Positions 1 to 6,684 of a stretch of 17,768 nucleotides of DNA are shown piece by piece. The translations under genes and the position numbers were made by a program. Origin of the DNA: an uncultured Clostridium sp. (GTDB lineage Bacteria > Bacillota > Clostridia > Lachnospirales > Lachnospiraceae); contig URFM01000063.1 in NCBI GenBank assembly GCA_900547035.1, forward strand, positions 1 to 17,768, written 5' to 3'. Positions within the stretch are counted from its first letter, which is position 1, and every line of letters starts with the position of its first letter. Under the pieces are notes generated by a model. That model made no database searches, had not been told where the DNA came from, and worked only from the letters and a program-made list of their open reading frames with translations.

Positions 1-162
1 CGGTTCTTGAATTGGGCTTGCAGGTTCTGATGCGCTTCTTTGGTCTTGGCGGCGATCCTTGTGATCATGGAGAAACTGGAACCAGTCGCGGAGCATCTGG
101 TCGTATTCCTCAATGTTCACTCCCTCTTTTAATTTCCATGTCTCATATTCATAAAATCTCAT
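1..162 (-). CDS. Partial hypothetical protein, NIPSNAP/ABM-like N-terminus
   Basis: Only the first 54 codons are in the window; the gene runs off the left edge. The ATG at 162 lies 13 bases after the stop of the racemase gene, so it is probably the last visible gene of the operon. The protein starts MRFYEYETWKLKEG and continues with an amphipathic stretch ending DWFQFLHDHKD. This start resembles small dimeric alpha-beta barrel proteins (NIPSNAP or antibiotic-biosynthesis-monooxygenase type), but that is a resemblance from memory. After about residue 37 the visible frame becomes Arg/Gln/Ser/Pro rich, while the neighbouring frame reads like a Lys/Glu/Gln-rich helix, so a frameshift near position 50 is possible. 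No function can be assigned. Confidence 0.5.
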   Translation of the reverse strand, partial: MRFYEYETWKLKEGVNIEEYDQMLRDWFQFLHDHKDRRQDQRSASEPASPIQEP

Positions 163-175
163 TGTAACCTTCCCT

Positions 176-859
176 TCATTCACAGTAGTTTTTCTTACTC
201 AAAACCTCCTGCATCATATACACCCCCGTATTTATATCAAAAACAGGAATGTGAAACTCTTTCGTAATCTCTGCTCCGAATACAGCCAGATTACTGCATT
301 CCAGCAGTACTGCTCCCAGGTCGTTGCAGGCTCCGCTCAGATGCCTTACCCCGTTCAGTACATCCTCCTTCATCCTGACGTAATCCTGTTTTGCCGTTCC
401 CTCTATCACAACTTCTTTAAAATGAGGTTCATTCTGCATACCATAGATTATAATCCCATCTGGATTCCCTGCGCCGGCCGCCCTCAGATGATGTTCTCCG
501 AGAAGAGCCGAGTGGCCTGTCAGAATTCCAACCGATTGTCCCGGTGATATCATCATTCTGGCAAAGGGAAGAAATAAAAGGCTGGAAGATATCACAGGAA
601 TCCCGGCTGAATCTGCTATCTGCCGCTGGTAGAGGGCCATTAATCCACAATCCCCTGCAATTGCGGACACATTCTTTTTTGCCAGCTTTTTTGCAGCTTC
701 GCAAAGTCTCCTGCACGCATCAGGCGAGCCTTCTATTAAATCTCTGTAGCTTCCTTCTACAATGCCGTATTCGACAGGAAATTCAAATGTTCCCGGATAC
801 CCCGGATCTCCCTTCAGCCTGTCGCCGGCCGTGGCGAATAGTAGAACTCCTATAGACAT
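176..859 (-). CDS. Asp/Glu racemase superfamily protein
   Basis: This 227-residue cytoplasmic protein has the size and two-cysteine layout of the Asp/Glu/hydantoin racemase superfamily (racemases, maleate isomerases, arylmalonate decarboxylases). The two candidate catalytic cysteines are Cys71 in AIAGDCGLM and Cys188 in LLECSNLAVFG, one per alpha/beta half. The segment SVGILTGHSALL (109-120) is a typical family strand-loop. With both cysteines present, a cofactor-independent racemase or isomerase is the simplest reading; the substrate cannot be told from sequence. The ATG at 859 has an upstream AAGGGGAAG. The gene lies 63 bases after the VOC gene and 13 before the partial gene, all on one strand, suggesting co-transcription with the aminotransferase. 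Confidence 0.8.
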   Translation of the reverse strand: MSIGVLLFATAGDRLKGDPGYPGTFEFPVEYGIVEGSYRDLIEGSPDACRRLCEAAKKLAKKNVSAIAGDCGLMALYQRQIADSAGIPVISSSLLFLPFARMMISPGQSVGILTGHSALLGEHHLRAAGAGNPDGIIIYGMQNEPHFKEVVIEGTAKQDYVRMKEDVLNGVRHLSGACNDLGAVLLECSNLAVFGAEITKEFHIPVFDINTGVYMMQEVLSKKNYCE

Positions 860-922
860 CTTCTTCCCCTTTTCTCAATATAATGATTACGGTTTATACA
901 GATAATATACCGTCCGCACTCA

Positions 923-1321
923 TCAGAACAGCTCGCTTAAAGCTCCCGATGTGAACTGCTCCACTTCAAAGTGGTATCCCTCCGGGCCGGTGAAGAAAAA
1001 TGACTTGAGAGCTAAATCCTTCACCTGCTTGATCTCTGAAAGCCCTTCCACCCCTCTGCTGCCTTTCAGGGACTCATGAACTTCCTCAATATTGTCTACC
1101 GTAAGGCTGATTAACACACTGTCTGTGGAAGTCACCTGAATGGAACCGCTGTGGTTGTCGACGGCTCCCAAAAATGCTTTGTCACGGAGCCGGTAAACTG
1201 CCGCCCAGCCCGGATCATAAGCCTTCTCAAGCCCCAGAACCTCTTCAAAAAATGGTTTTGCAGCTTCTAAATCATTAAAGTATAAAAATGTGATGTTTGA
1301 CGTTAGCTGAAGGTTTGCCAT
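923..1321 (-). CDS. VOC (glyoxalase/bleomycin resistance fold) family protein
   Basis: This 132-residue protein shows the paired beta-alpha-beta-beta-beta layout of the vicinal oxygen chelate superfamily. The first module is ITFLYFNDLEAAKPFFEEVL (residues 10-29), typical of VOC N-termini. A later module contains LISLTVDNIEEVHESL, and FFFTGPEGYHFEVEQF near the C-terminus is the usual final GPEG(Y/N)xxEV strand with a candidate metal-ligand Glu. Members include glyoxalase I, dioxygenases, epimerases and antibiotic-binding proteins, so the reaction is open. The gene lies 13 bases after the aminotransferase stop on the same strand. An isomerase or epimerase role beside a racemase is possible but only inferred. 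Confidence 0.8.
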   Translation of the reverse strand: MANLQLTSNITFLYFNDLEAAKPFFEEVLGLEKAYDPGWAAVYRLRDKAFLGAVDNHSGSIQVTSTDSVLISLTVDNIEEVHESLKGSRGVEGLSEIKQVKDLALKSFFFTGPEGYHFEVEQFTSGALSELF

Positions 1322-1334
1322 TCTTTAACTCCTC

Positions 1335-2576
1335 TTATTTCTTATAGTCCGGCTCTCTGCCGATTTCCTTAATAAGCTCTTTCATCGCGTCAATCATTGT
1401 GTCGATATCTTTCTCATTGTTGAAGTACTGGCAGGAAATGCGGAATCCGCCCACATAATCCGTAAATCTCTGAGCAATGAAAATCTTTCTGGCGTGAAGC
1501 TTCTTTAAGATCATTCGGTCTACATCCAGATCATCATACAGTCTCGCAATTACAATTCCCCCAAAATGTCCTGGGTCTCTGTGGGTGATTACGGTTCCGC
1601 CGATCTCCTCAATGCGGTCCATGCAATAGGTAGCCAGCTGGCGGACCCTGGCCTCAATATTCTCGATACCAATTTCATTTACCAATCCAAGAGATTCTCC
1701 CAAAGCAACAGCTCCGGCATAGTTTGAGGTACCACCAATTTCATATTTTCTTGCTGTTTCCGGGAACGTCCAGTTGTTAACGGATGGCGCCGCCGGATTC
1801 TCCCAATAAGCTCCCCATCCTCCTTCTGGAACGGTGGTATTCAGATAACCTGCATAGGACTGTTTAATTTTGGACAGGCTCTCTTTATTTACATACAGAA
1901 CGCCGGTTCCGTAGGGAGAGTTCAACCACTTGTGTCCCCCGGCTGCCAGCAGATCAATATGGCATTCTTTGGTATCGATCTTCGTTACGCCCAGCTGTTG
2001 TACAGCGTCTACAACCAACATAATTCCCTTTTCCTTACAGAAATTGCCCAAAGCCTTTAAGTCCGTCTGCCATCCGTTGCACCACTCGATGGTGGACATT
2101 ACAATAATTTTTGTCCTCTCATCCGCCAGAGCCGCAAAGGATTCCACTGTAAATCGCTCGTCCTCCGGCTTGCAGACACGGATATCGATATTCTTTTCTT
2201 TTCTCATCACACACCACGGAAGAGCTACCTGAATAAATTCCAGATTAGTGGTAATGATATTGTCGCCATCCTCCAGCTGAATTCCCTGGGCAGCAATATT
2301 CAGACCGTGAGAGGTACTTTCGATCAGCGCAATTTCCTCCGGGTCCGCATTGAGCAGCTTCTGGGCTTCCGCATACGCCTTATGACGCATATCATCCAGC
2401 GCAATATGGTGAGCACTGGAATTTGCCTCATCCTGCCTGGCAGTCATATCCGCAAACTCCTTTACCGCGCGCACCGCTCTCTGTGGAGCAAAGCTGACAC
2501 AGGCCGCATCCAGAAATGTCATAGTCTCCAGTACCGGCCACTCTTCTTTTCTCATTTTTTCCCAATCGTAACTCAT
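1335..2576 (-). CDS. Class V aminotransferase (cysteine desulfurase/isopenicillin N epimerase-like), PLP-dependent
   Basis: A 413-residue fold-type I PLP enzyme of aminotransferase class V. Seen directly: a cofactor-binding region with STSHGLNIAAQ, the Asp-x-x-Gln motif VVDAVQQLG that holds the PLP ring, and the Schiff-base lysine in AAGGHKWLNSPYGTG (Lys216 from the chosen start). The C-terminal small domain ends with FRISCQYFNNEKDID, the usual substrate-carboxylate Arg region. I chose the ATG at 2576, 17 codons inside the longest open frame, because GGAGGAGG sits eight bases upstream; the upstream ATG has no such site. Related proteins are cysteine desulfurases/selenocysteine lyases, CefD-type epimerases and kynureninases. 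It is the first gene of the operon with the VOC and racemase genes. Substrate unknown. Confidence 0.85.
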   Translation of the reverse strand: MSYDWEKMRKEEWPVLETMTFLDAACVSFAPQRAVRAVKEFADMTARQDEANSSAHHIALDDMRHKAYAEAQKLLNADPEEIALIESTSHGLNIAAQGIQLEDGDNIITTNLEFIQVALPWCVMRKEKNIDIRVCKPEDERFTVESFAALADERTKIIVMSTIEWCNGWQTDLKALGNFCKEKGIMLVVDAVQQLGVTKIDTKECHIDLLAAGGHKWLNSPYGTGVLYVNKESLSKIKQSYAGYLNTTVPEGGWGAYWENPAAPSVNNWTFPETARKYEIGGTSNYAGAVALGESLGLVNEIGIENIEARVRQLATYCMDRIEEIGGTVITHRDPGHFGGIVIARLYDDLDVDRMILKKLHARKIFIAQRFTDYVGGFRISCQYFNNEKDIDTMIDAMKELIKEIGREPDYKK

Positions 2577-2653
2577 ATGTTTGTTTCCTCCTCCATTTTT
2601 TCTTTTTTGCTCTTTACTGTTGACCATATTCTAACAGTTCATTCTGAGCTAAA

Positions 2654-2682
2654 TCTATAAAGCGCTTTACAAATATTCTTAA
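2654..2682 (-). promoter_or_regulatory. Putative promoter of the aminotransferase operon with a TAAAGCGCTTTA palindrome
   Basis: On the minus strand TTAAGA (2682-2677) and TATAGA (2659-2654) are 17 bases apart and form a plausible weak sigma-A promoter. The perfect 12-base palindrome TAAAGCGCTTTA (2658-2669) lies in the spacer and touches the -10 box. Its central AAAGCGCTTT is the core typical of LacI-family operators, including CcpA cre sites, although the outer cre bases do not match. A bound repressor here would block the promoter. Either CcpA or the nearby LacI-family regulator could be the ligand; the sequence does not decide. Confidence 0.5.
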
Positions 2683-2686
2683 TCTA

Positions 2687-2715
2687 TTTACTTTTTTTCA
2701 AAAGATCCTTATAAT
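2687..2715 (+). promoter_or_regulatory. Promoter of the Crp-family regulator gene
   Basis: TTTACT (2687-2692) and a perfect TATAAT (2710-2715) are separated by exactly 17 bases, placing the transcript start near 2722 and leaving a leader of about 54 bases. The leader contains the inverted repeat AATTATT-C-AATAATT (2733-2747), which could be an autoregulatory site but is AT-only and may be chance. An AGGAGG ribosome site follows before the ATG at 2776. Confidence 0.6.
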
Positions 2716-2775
2716 TATGATATTCATCTAGTAATTATTCAATAATTTTTCAATCGCAGACAGGAGGATGCTATT

Positions 2776-3507
2776 ATGGATGAATCCTGGGTAACAGAAA
2801 CCTCCCCTTGGATCAGCTATGATCTATCAAATTGGGAGACCCTGACTAAAAACAAAAAGCCGGTTCTTTACAAGAAAAAATCGTTTCTTTTTCATCAAAA
2901 TGATCCCGCCGCCTTTACATATATCGTAAAATCCGGGCGAGTACGAATTTCCTCTTTCAATATTGAGGGTATTGAAAAACAGCTCTATATTGCGGAAAAT
3001 GGCTGTTGTATTGGAGAAATTTCCTGTATCATGGAAAATCCTCATACCTACTCCGCCATTGCCATCGTGGATACATTGGTATACCGAATCTCCTCATCAG
3101 AAATCATTGAGGCAACCCGGCTGGACTGGGAAATGAATAAGCGGATTTATAATTCCGTATTTCGGAAAATATCCGTTTATCAGAATCAGATCCTGGAATT
3201 AAGTTTTACCAATGCCCTTGAACGCACCGCCCGTGTACTGGTGAATCTGTGCAAGCAGTACGGTATTGTGCAGAATGACGGAGTACGAATCAACATCCAT
3301 TTTACCCATTCTGACATTGCCAGTATGGTTAACACCAGCCGCGTAACCGTCAGCAACCTCTTTACATATTTTGCAGAGAATAGCTATATTCATAAGCAGG
3401 ACCGCTACTGCGTGGTAAATTCAGTTCAAAAGCTGGAGGAAATCGCCAATGGCGGAATTGACCTGAACCGATACTCAAAAGGACCATTGAACGGATTGTC
3501 TTCCTGA
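2776..3507 (+). CDS. Crp/Fnr family transcriptional regulator
   Basis: This 243-residue protein has an N-terminal cyclic-nucleotide-binding-like beta barrel (about residues 30-115), a long dimerisation helix (about 118-150) and a C-terminal Crp-type winged helix. The helix-turn-helix is FTHSDIASMVNTSRVTVSN (176-194). The barrel keeps GEI (80-82), but the position of the cAMP phosphate-contacting Arg of Crp, just before Ser-Ala, is Tyr92 (HTYSAIA). cAMP is therefore unlikely to be the ligand. There is no N-terminal cysteine cluster of the Fnr type. It diverges from the aminotransferase/VOC/racemase operon with a shared 199-base intergenic region and is the obvious candidate local regulator. 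Start supported by AGGAGG about eight bases upstream. Confidence 0.88.
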   Translation: MDESWVTETSPWISYDLSNWETLTKNKKPVLYKKKSFLFHQNDPAAFTYIVKSGRVRISSFNIEGIEKQLYIAENGCCIGEISCIMENPHTYSAIAIVDTLVYRISSSEIIEATRLDWEMNKRIYNSVFRKISVYQNQILELSFTNALERTARVLVNLCKQYGIVQNDGVRINIHFTHSDIASMVNTSRVTVSNLFTYFAENSYIHKQDRYCVVNSVQKLEEIANGGIDLNRYSKGPLNGLSS

Positions 3508-3674
3508 TAGGAGATCGCAAAATCCTCTCCTGGCCTTTCACACCACCTAGCGCCAGACTGTCTAACAATTAGTATTCATGGTATAATTAGGTTATAAGAT
3601 ATGGAAATTGGAGGCTTGATTATGGCATATAGTGGAACTTGCTGATGAGAAAATCAGGTTGATTCTGAATATAA
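3508..3674. other. Gene-free stretch between the Crp gene and the transposase remnant
   Basis: It holds a weak hairpin just after the Crp stop (AGGAGA 3509-3514 with TCTCCT 3526-3531, no T-run). A perfect extended -10 box follows (TGG then TATAAT, ending 3587), then a GGAGG ribosome site and the seven-codon frame MAYSGTC ending in tandem TGA TGA (3622-3648). The last three elements look like the 5' end of a gene whose body has been lost. No intact gene is visible. Confidence 0.45.
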
Positions 3675-3842
3675 AGACAACTTGAAAACCTATCAGATAC
3701 TAAAAGAAAATATCTATGTCAAAAGAAGGAACTCGCAGAAGAAGGATCCGGACAAAAGATTCTTACAGATCCGGATTCCAGACGAATGAAAAATAACGGT
3801 TCTTTAGATATTTGTTACAATGTACAGTCCCTGCAACTATAA
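3675..3842 (+). pseudogene. Remnant of an IS1182-like transposase
   Basis: A single frame from 3675 encodes about 55 residues. They include RKYLCQKKELAEEGSG followed by KILTDPDSRRMKNNGSLDIC and YNVQS. The motif (S)LTDPDSRxMKxxG...CYNVQ is characteristic of the middle of IS1182-family DDE transposases, just before the catalytic core. The frame upstream is closed by TAA at 3672 and there is no start codon; the similarity stops after NVQS at about 3830, and the frame ends at TAA 3840-3842. All catalytic residues downstream are missing, so this is a short dead fragment. It abuts the 3' end of the convergent DHDPS-family gene. Family assignment is from recalled motif conservation. Confidence 0.62.
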
Positions 3843-4637
3843 CATATTCATTTTTTGCTCAATCTCTCTGGCAGTATGCTCACTCGCCAACATCAGATGA
3901 TTTCCGGCGATAGTATATTCCCGTTCTATGTATTCTTCTGTGATTGGAAAGATATCTTGTATCAGACAACCGGCAAAGCCAATCAGAGCGCTGTCCATGC
4001 CTGGGAATCAGCTAACGCAAAGGGTTTCATCGTGGCAGGTAATCAGGAAAATATCCGGGCACTCCTGACGAAGCAGACGCACATCATGCTCATAGATGGA
4101 GGTAACGCGGGTTCCCATCTTTATGCATTTCACATGTTCGATTTCCTTGCACATTTTAATCAATGTTTCAACAGGATAAAAAGCTTTGCTGGTTGCCGGA
4201 TATAAGTGAATAATAATGTCAATATCTGCGCCCTCAGCCACGTCTTTTATGTACTCAAAAGGAGCATTCTCATTCATGCCGAACCGCAGCCACATATGGG
4301 GAGGCATTAACAAAATGCCGTCCGCCCCAGCTTCCTTTGCTTCTTTTGCCATCTCGATGCTCTCAATCGTGTTTTTGCAGTTAATGCCGGAGATGATAGT
4401 CATAATGTCTCCACATTCTTCATAACAGATTTCAACAACACGCTTTCTTTCAGCCCGATTCAGACCAGTAATCTCTCCGGTATGGCCGTTGCAGACAAGG
4501 CCCTGAATTCCCTGATTATAAAAGGATTTAATCCAGCGGAGATATGCACGAAACTCTTTTTCATTGATAGAATAATCCTCATTCAGAGGAACTGAAACAG
4601 CAGGGAAGATAGTTTTGAAATTTTTAACCTTAGCCAT
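3837..4637 (-). pseudogene. Dihydrodipicolinate synthase/N-acetylneuraminate lyase family gene with in-frame TGA
   Basis: From the ATG at 4637 (AAGGAGAG seven bases upstream) the frame encodes 209 residues to a TGA at 4010-4008. It then continues in the same frame for 56 more codons, containing PGMDSALIGFAGC, to TAG at 3839-3837. The family runs about 290-310 residues, so the part after the TGA belongs to the barrel. Visible motifs are NGHTGE (50-55, the GxxGE substrate-carboxylate loop), Tyr146 in HLYP and the Schiff-base Lys173 in CIKMGT. An intact enzyme would be a class I aldolase-like lyase or synthase acting on a 2-oxo acid. The TGA removes the last two or so helices, and the transposase remnant starts where the frame ends, so the C-terminus may also be cut. 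A 28-codon N-terminal extension lacks a ribosome site and was rejected. Confidence 0.75.
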
Positions 4638-4712
4638 AATAATACTCTCCTTTTTTCTGTGATTTTTTCCACAAACAGGAGCTGCGCAGCAAACTGTCTG
4701 AATTGCCATCTC

Positions 4713-4836
4713 TACAAACATTTGTATCTGATGACATATATATCATTTTATCTTTTTATAGTCAATATTCATAAAATATGCTGCATTTATTTGTATATTT
4801 TTGTGCTCAAGGTCAATATATGTGCAATTTTTTGCA
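4713..4836. promoter_or_regulatory. Two inverted repeats between the DHDPS-like and LacI genes
   Basis: The 278-base divergent intergenic region contains TACAAA-CA-TTTGTA (4713-4726) and TGCAA-TTTT-TTGCA (4823-4836). The first lies in the leader or promoter of the DHDPS-like gene; the second is just upstream of the LacI promoter. Both have the dyad form of repressor operators, but neither has the central CG usual for LacI-family sites. Assignment to the LacI-type regulator is inference from location. Confidence 0.35.
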
Positions 4837-4841
4837 TAGAG

Positions 4842-4870
4842 TTCCCCGAAATCAGGAAATATGATACAAT
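4842..4870 (+). promoter_or_regulatory. Putative promoter of the LacI-family gene
   Basis: An extended -10 element, TGA followed by TACAAT (4862-4870), lies 45 bases before the ATG at 4916. The -35 position (4842-4847, TTCCCC) is poor, as is common with TGn -10 promoters. A ribosome site (GAAAGGA) follows. Confidence 0.4.
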
Positions 4871-4915
4871 GGAAACAGCTTTAAATAAATCGGAATCGGA
4901 GAAAGGAACCTGTCT

Positions 4916-5919
4916 ATGGCTACCCTAAAAGACGTTGCAAAACTGACCAATGTAGATATCAGTACGGTGTCACGAGCTCTGAATAACACCTCTTATGTAC
5001 ATCCGGATACTAAGAAAAAGATTTTTGCTGCCGTAGAACAGCTAAGTTATAAACCGAATCTCCTGACAAAAGGTCTCCATCAGGGCAAACTCAAATCATC
5101 GGGGTTGTCGTTCCAAGCATTAATCTGAATGTATTCGGTGAAATTGTTCAGGAAATTGAAATCAGGGCCAGAAAACTGGGATACAGCATTTTAATTTGCA
5201 ATACCCAGGATCGGCCGGATGTGGAGGAAGAATGTCTGGCCCGCCTGCGAAACGGCCTGGTAGATGGCATTATCATTGCCTCCACCGGACAGAATGGCCG
5301 TATGCTGCGGAATATAAGATCTGACGGACTTTCTGTAGTTCAGATGGTCCGCATGCAGGATAAAAATTTCAGCAGCGTGGTAGCAAACTATTATGCTTCC
5401 GGCTATAAGGGAGTAAAATATCTGGCCTCCCGAGGATGCCTGCACATTGGTTTTGTTGGGGCGATTGAATTTCTGGTGCCCTATAAAGAGCGCTATCGCG
5501 GCTACAGCAAAGCAATCAAAGAACTGAAGTACCAGGAATACCGTGTCAACTTTGAAGTAGGCAGCGATGACGAAGGATATTTTCAAAATGGCTATGCGGC
5601 AGTCGGACAACTTCTTCAAATGCAGCCAAAACTGGATGGAATTATGGTTGCGACAGATATGCAGGGACTTGGGGTAATCAGAGCTTTAAATGAGGCAGGA
5701 ATCTCCGTTCCCGGTCAAATCCGGGTTATGAGCCTTACCAGTCATTCTATCGGCGGGATGCTGGAAACAACAATCACATCCATGGAAATGCCTGCCAAAG
5801 ATATGGGCAGACGCCTGGTAGAAATGATTATAGAAGATATTGAAGCAAAACCAGGTGAAAAGCCCAGTATCCAGCATGTTGTATTCGATACTACTTTAGT
5901 TGAGCGGGAATCTACCTAG
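4916..5919 (+). pseudogene. LacI family transcriptional regulator, frameshifted
   Basis: The first frame encodes a LacI-type helix-turn-helix (TLKDVAKLTNVDISTVSRAL, residues 3-22) and hinge (LSYKPN) up to about residue 58. The conserved K(T)QIIGVVVPSIN strand then appears in another frame, and from there the sugar-binding-like domain runs to TAG at 5917-5919. Restoring one A in the AAA run at 5087-5089 joins the frames as HQGKTQIIGVVV and gives a 334-residue protein, normal for the family. The loss is therefore a single base in a homopolymer: either a real frameshift or a sequencing error. As read, only a 70-residue DNA-binding fragment is made. It diverges from the DHDPS-like gene, its likely target. 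Effector unknown. Confidence 0.82.
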
Positions 5920-5950
5920 AGACTGCTTCTAAAATATGGATATATAAATT

Positions 5951-5997
5951 GGCAGGGAACGCGGAGCGAGCGAGGGATAAAACCCTCGCCCACTGCC
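5951..5997. terminator. Hairpin between the convergent LacI and PepSY genes
   Basis: GCGAGGG (5970-5976) pairs with CCCTCGC (5983-5989) around the loop ATAAAA, with an outer GGCAG/CTGCC pair (5951-5955 and 5993-5997). The position between convergent genes suits a bidirectional terminator. The trailing CTTTCTCTC is only partly T-rich. Confidence 0.5.
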
Positions 5998-6008
5998 CTT
6001 TCTCTCAA

Positions 6009-6584
6009 TCAATCGTAGATACTCTCCACATCCCAGTCAATCAGGTTTCCGGTGGTCCCGTCCACCTCGAACTCGTACTCCAGCTCTCCGCTGAAGAATT
6101 TCCCTTCATAGACCGCCCGCCCGTCGTCGTAATCCAGATGGGCCTCAATGTAGGAAACCTGGGAAGCGTCCAGCCCTGCCTGCTTCAAGGCCGTTTCCTT
6201 GGCCTGCTCTGCGGTGATGGAAGCTTCGGGGCGTGTTCTGTTCGCCTGGTCCGCGCCCTCACGATTCCGGTAAGCTTCCCGGTCAAAGGAATACTCGGCA
6301 GCGAAATCAAAGCTTAAAATACTTCCGTCTTCCCTGCTGATTTCATAGTCGTATTCCTTGTAGTCGTTGGTGAAAAATTCCACATCGTAAACCAGACGGC
6401 CGTCATCATAATCGGGTTTCGCAAAGATATGGGCCACCTGGCTGCTGTCCACCTGAGCGTGCTCCAGGGCAATGTTCTTGGCCTCCTCCTCGGTAATCTG
6501 GGCCGCGAAAACATTCATCGCCATCATCCCCGCCAAAGCCGCTGCCACGCATCCTGCTCCGATACCCGCAAATAATTTCTTCAT
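6009..6584 (-). CDS. Secreted protein with two PepSY domains
   Basis: This 191-residue protein has a signal peptide (MKK, then a hydrophobic stretch, cleavage probably after VFA at about residue 27; no lipobox cysteine). Two tandem PepSY repeats follow. Each starts with an IT(E/A)E(E/Q)AK helix (ITEEEAKNIALEHAQV and ITAEQAKETALKQAGL) and ends in a YDDGR(L/A)VY beta sheet and a (D/E)GS or TGN turn. PepSY domains are thought to inhibit extracellular peptidases or act in cell-envelope sensing. I chose the ATG at 6584 because GGAGG lies seven bases upstream; two upstream ATGs are too close to or ahead of it. It stands alone between hairpins, with an OmpR-type direct repeat at its promoter. Confidence 0.88.
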   Translation of the reverse strand: MKKLFAGIGAGCVAAALAGMMAMNVFAAQITEEEAKNIALEHAQVDSSQVAHIFAKPDYDDGRLVYDVEFFTNDYKEYDYEISREDGSILSFDFAAEYSFDREAYRNREGADQANRTRPEASITAEQAKETALKQAGLDASQVSYIEAHLDYDDGRAVYEGKFFSGELEYEFEVDGTTGNLIDWDVESIYD

Positions 6585-6646
6585 ATTCATTCCTCCATCT
6601 ATCATCTGATTTTGTTTTGGTATTTGTTTTGGTTTCTCTTGATGAT

Positions 6647-6682
6647 TTTATATTAATGGGGGAAAATTAAAGGAAGATTAAA
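6647..6682 (-). promoter_or_regulatory. PepSY promoter with an 11-base tandem direct repeat
   Basis: On the minus strand TTTAATCTTCC and TTTAATTTTCC follow each other directly (6682-6661; ten of eleven bases identical) and end nine bases before the -10-like TATAAA (6652-6647). The -35 position falls inside the repeat and reads TTCCTT, a poor match. Tandem 11-base repeats overlapping a weak -35 are the classic form of OmpR/PhoB-family activator sites, so expression probably needs a response regulator that is not in this window. Confidence 0.55.
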
Positions 6683-6684
6683 AT

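Noticed and set aside
3622..3645. Seven-codon frame MAYSGTC as a functional small peptide gene
   Set aside because: Although it has a good ribosome site and an extended -10 box, it leads straight into the transposase remnant and is more simply the stub of a lost gene.
4008..4010. TGA as a selenocysteine codon
   Set aside because: The family has no redox-active residue at this point, and no SECIS-like hairpin was apparent directly downstream. A nonsense mutation is simpler.
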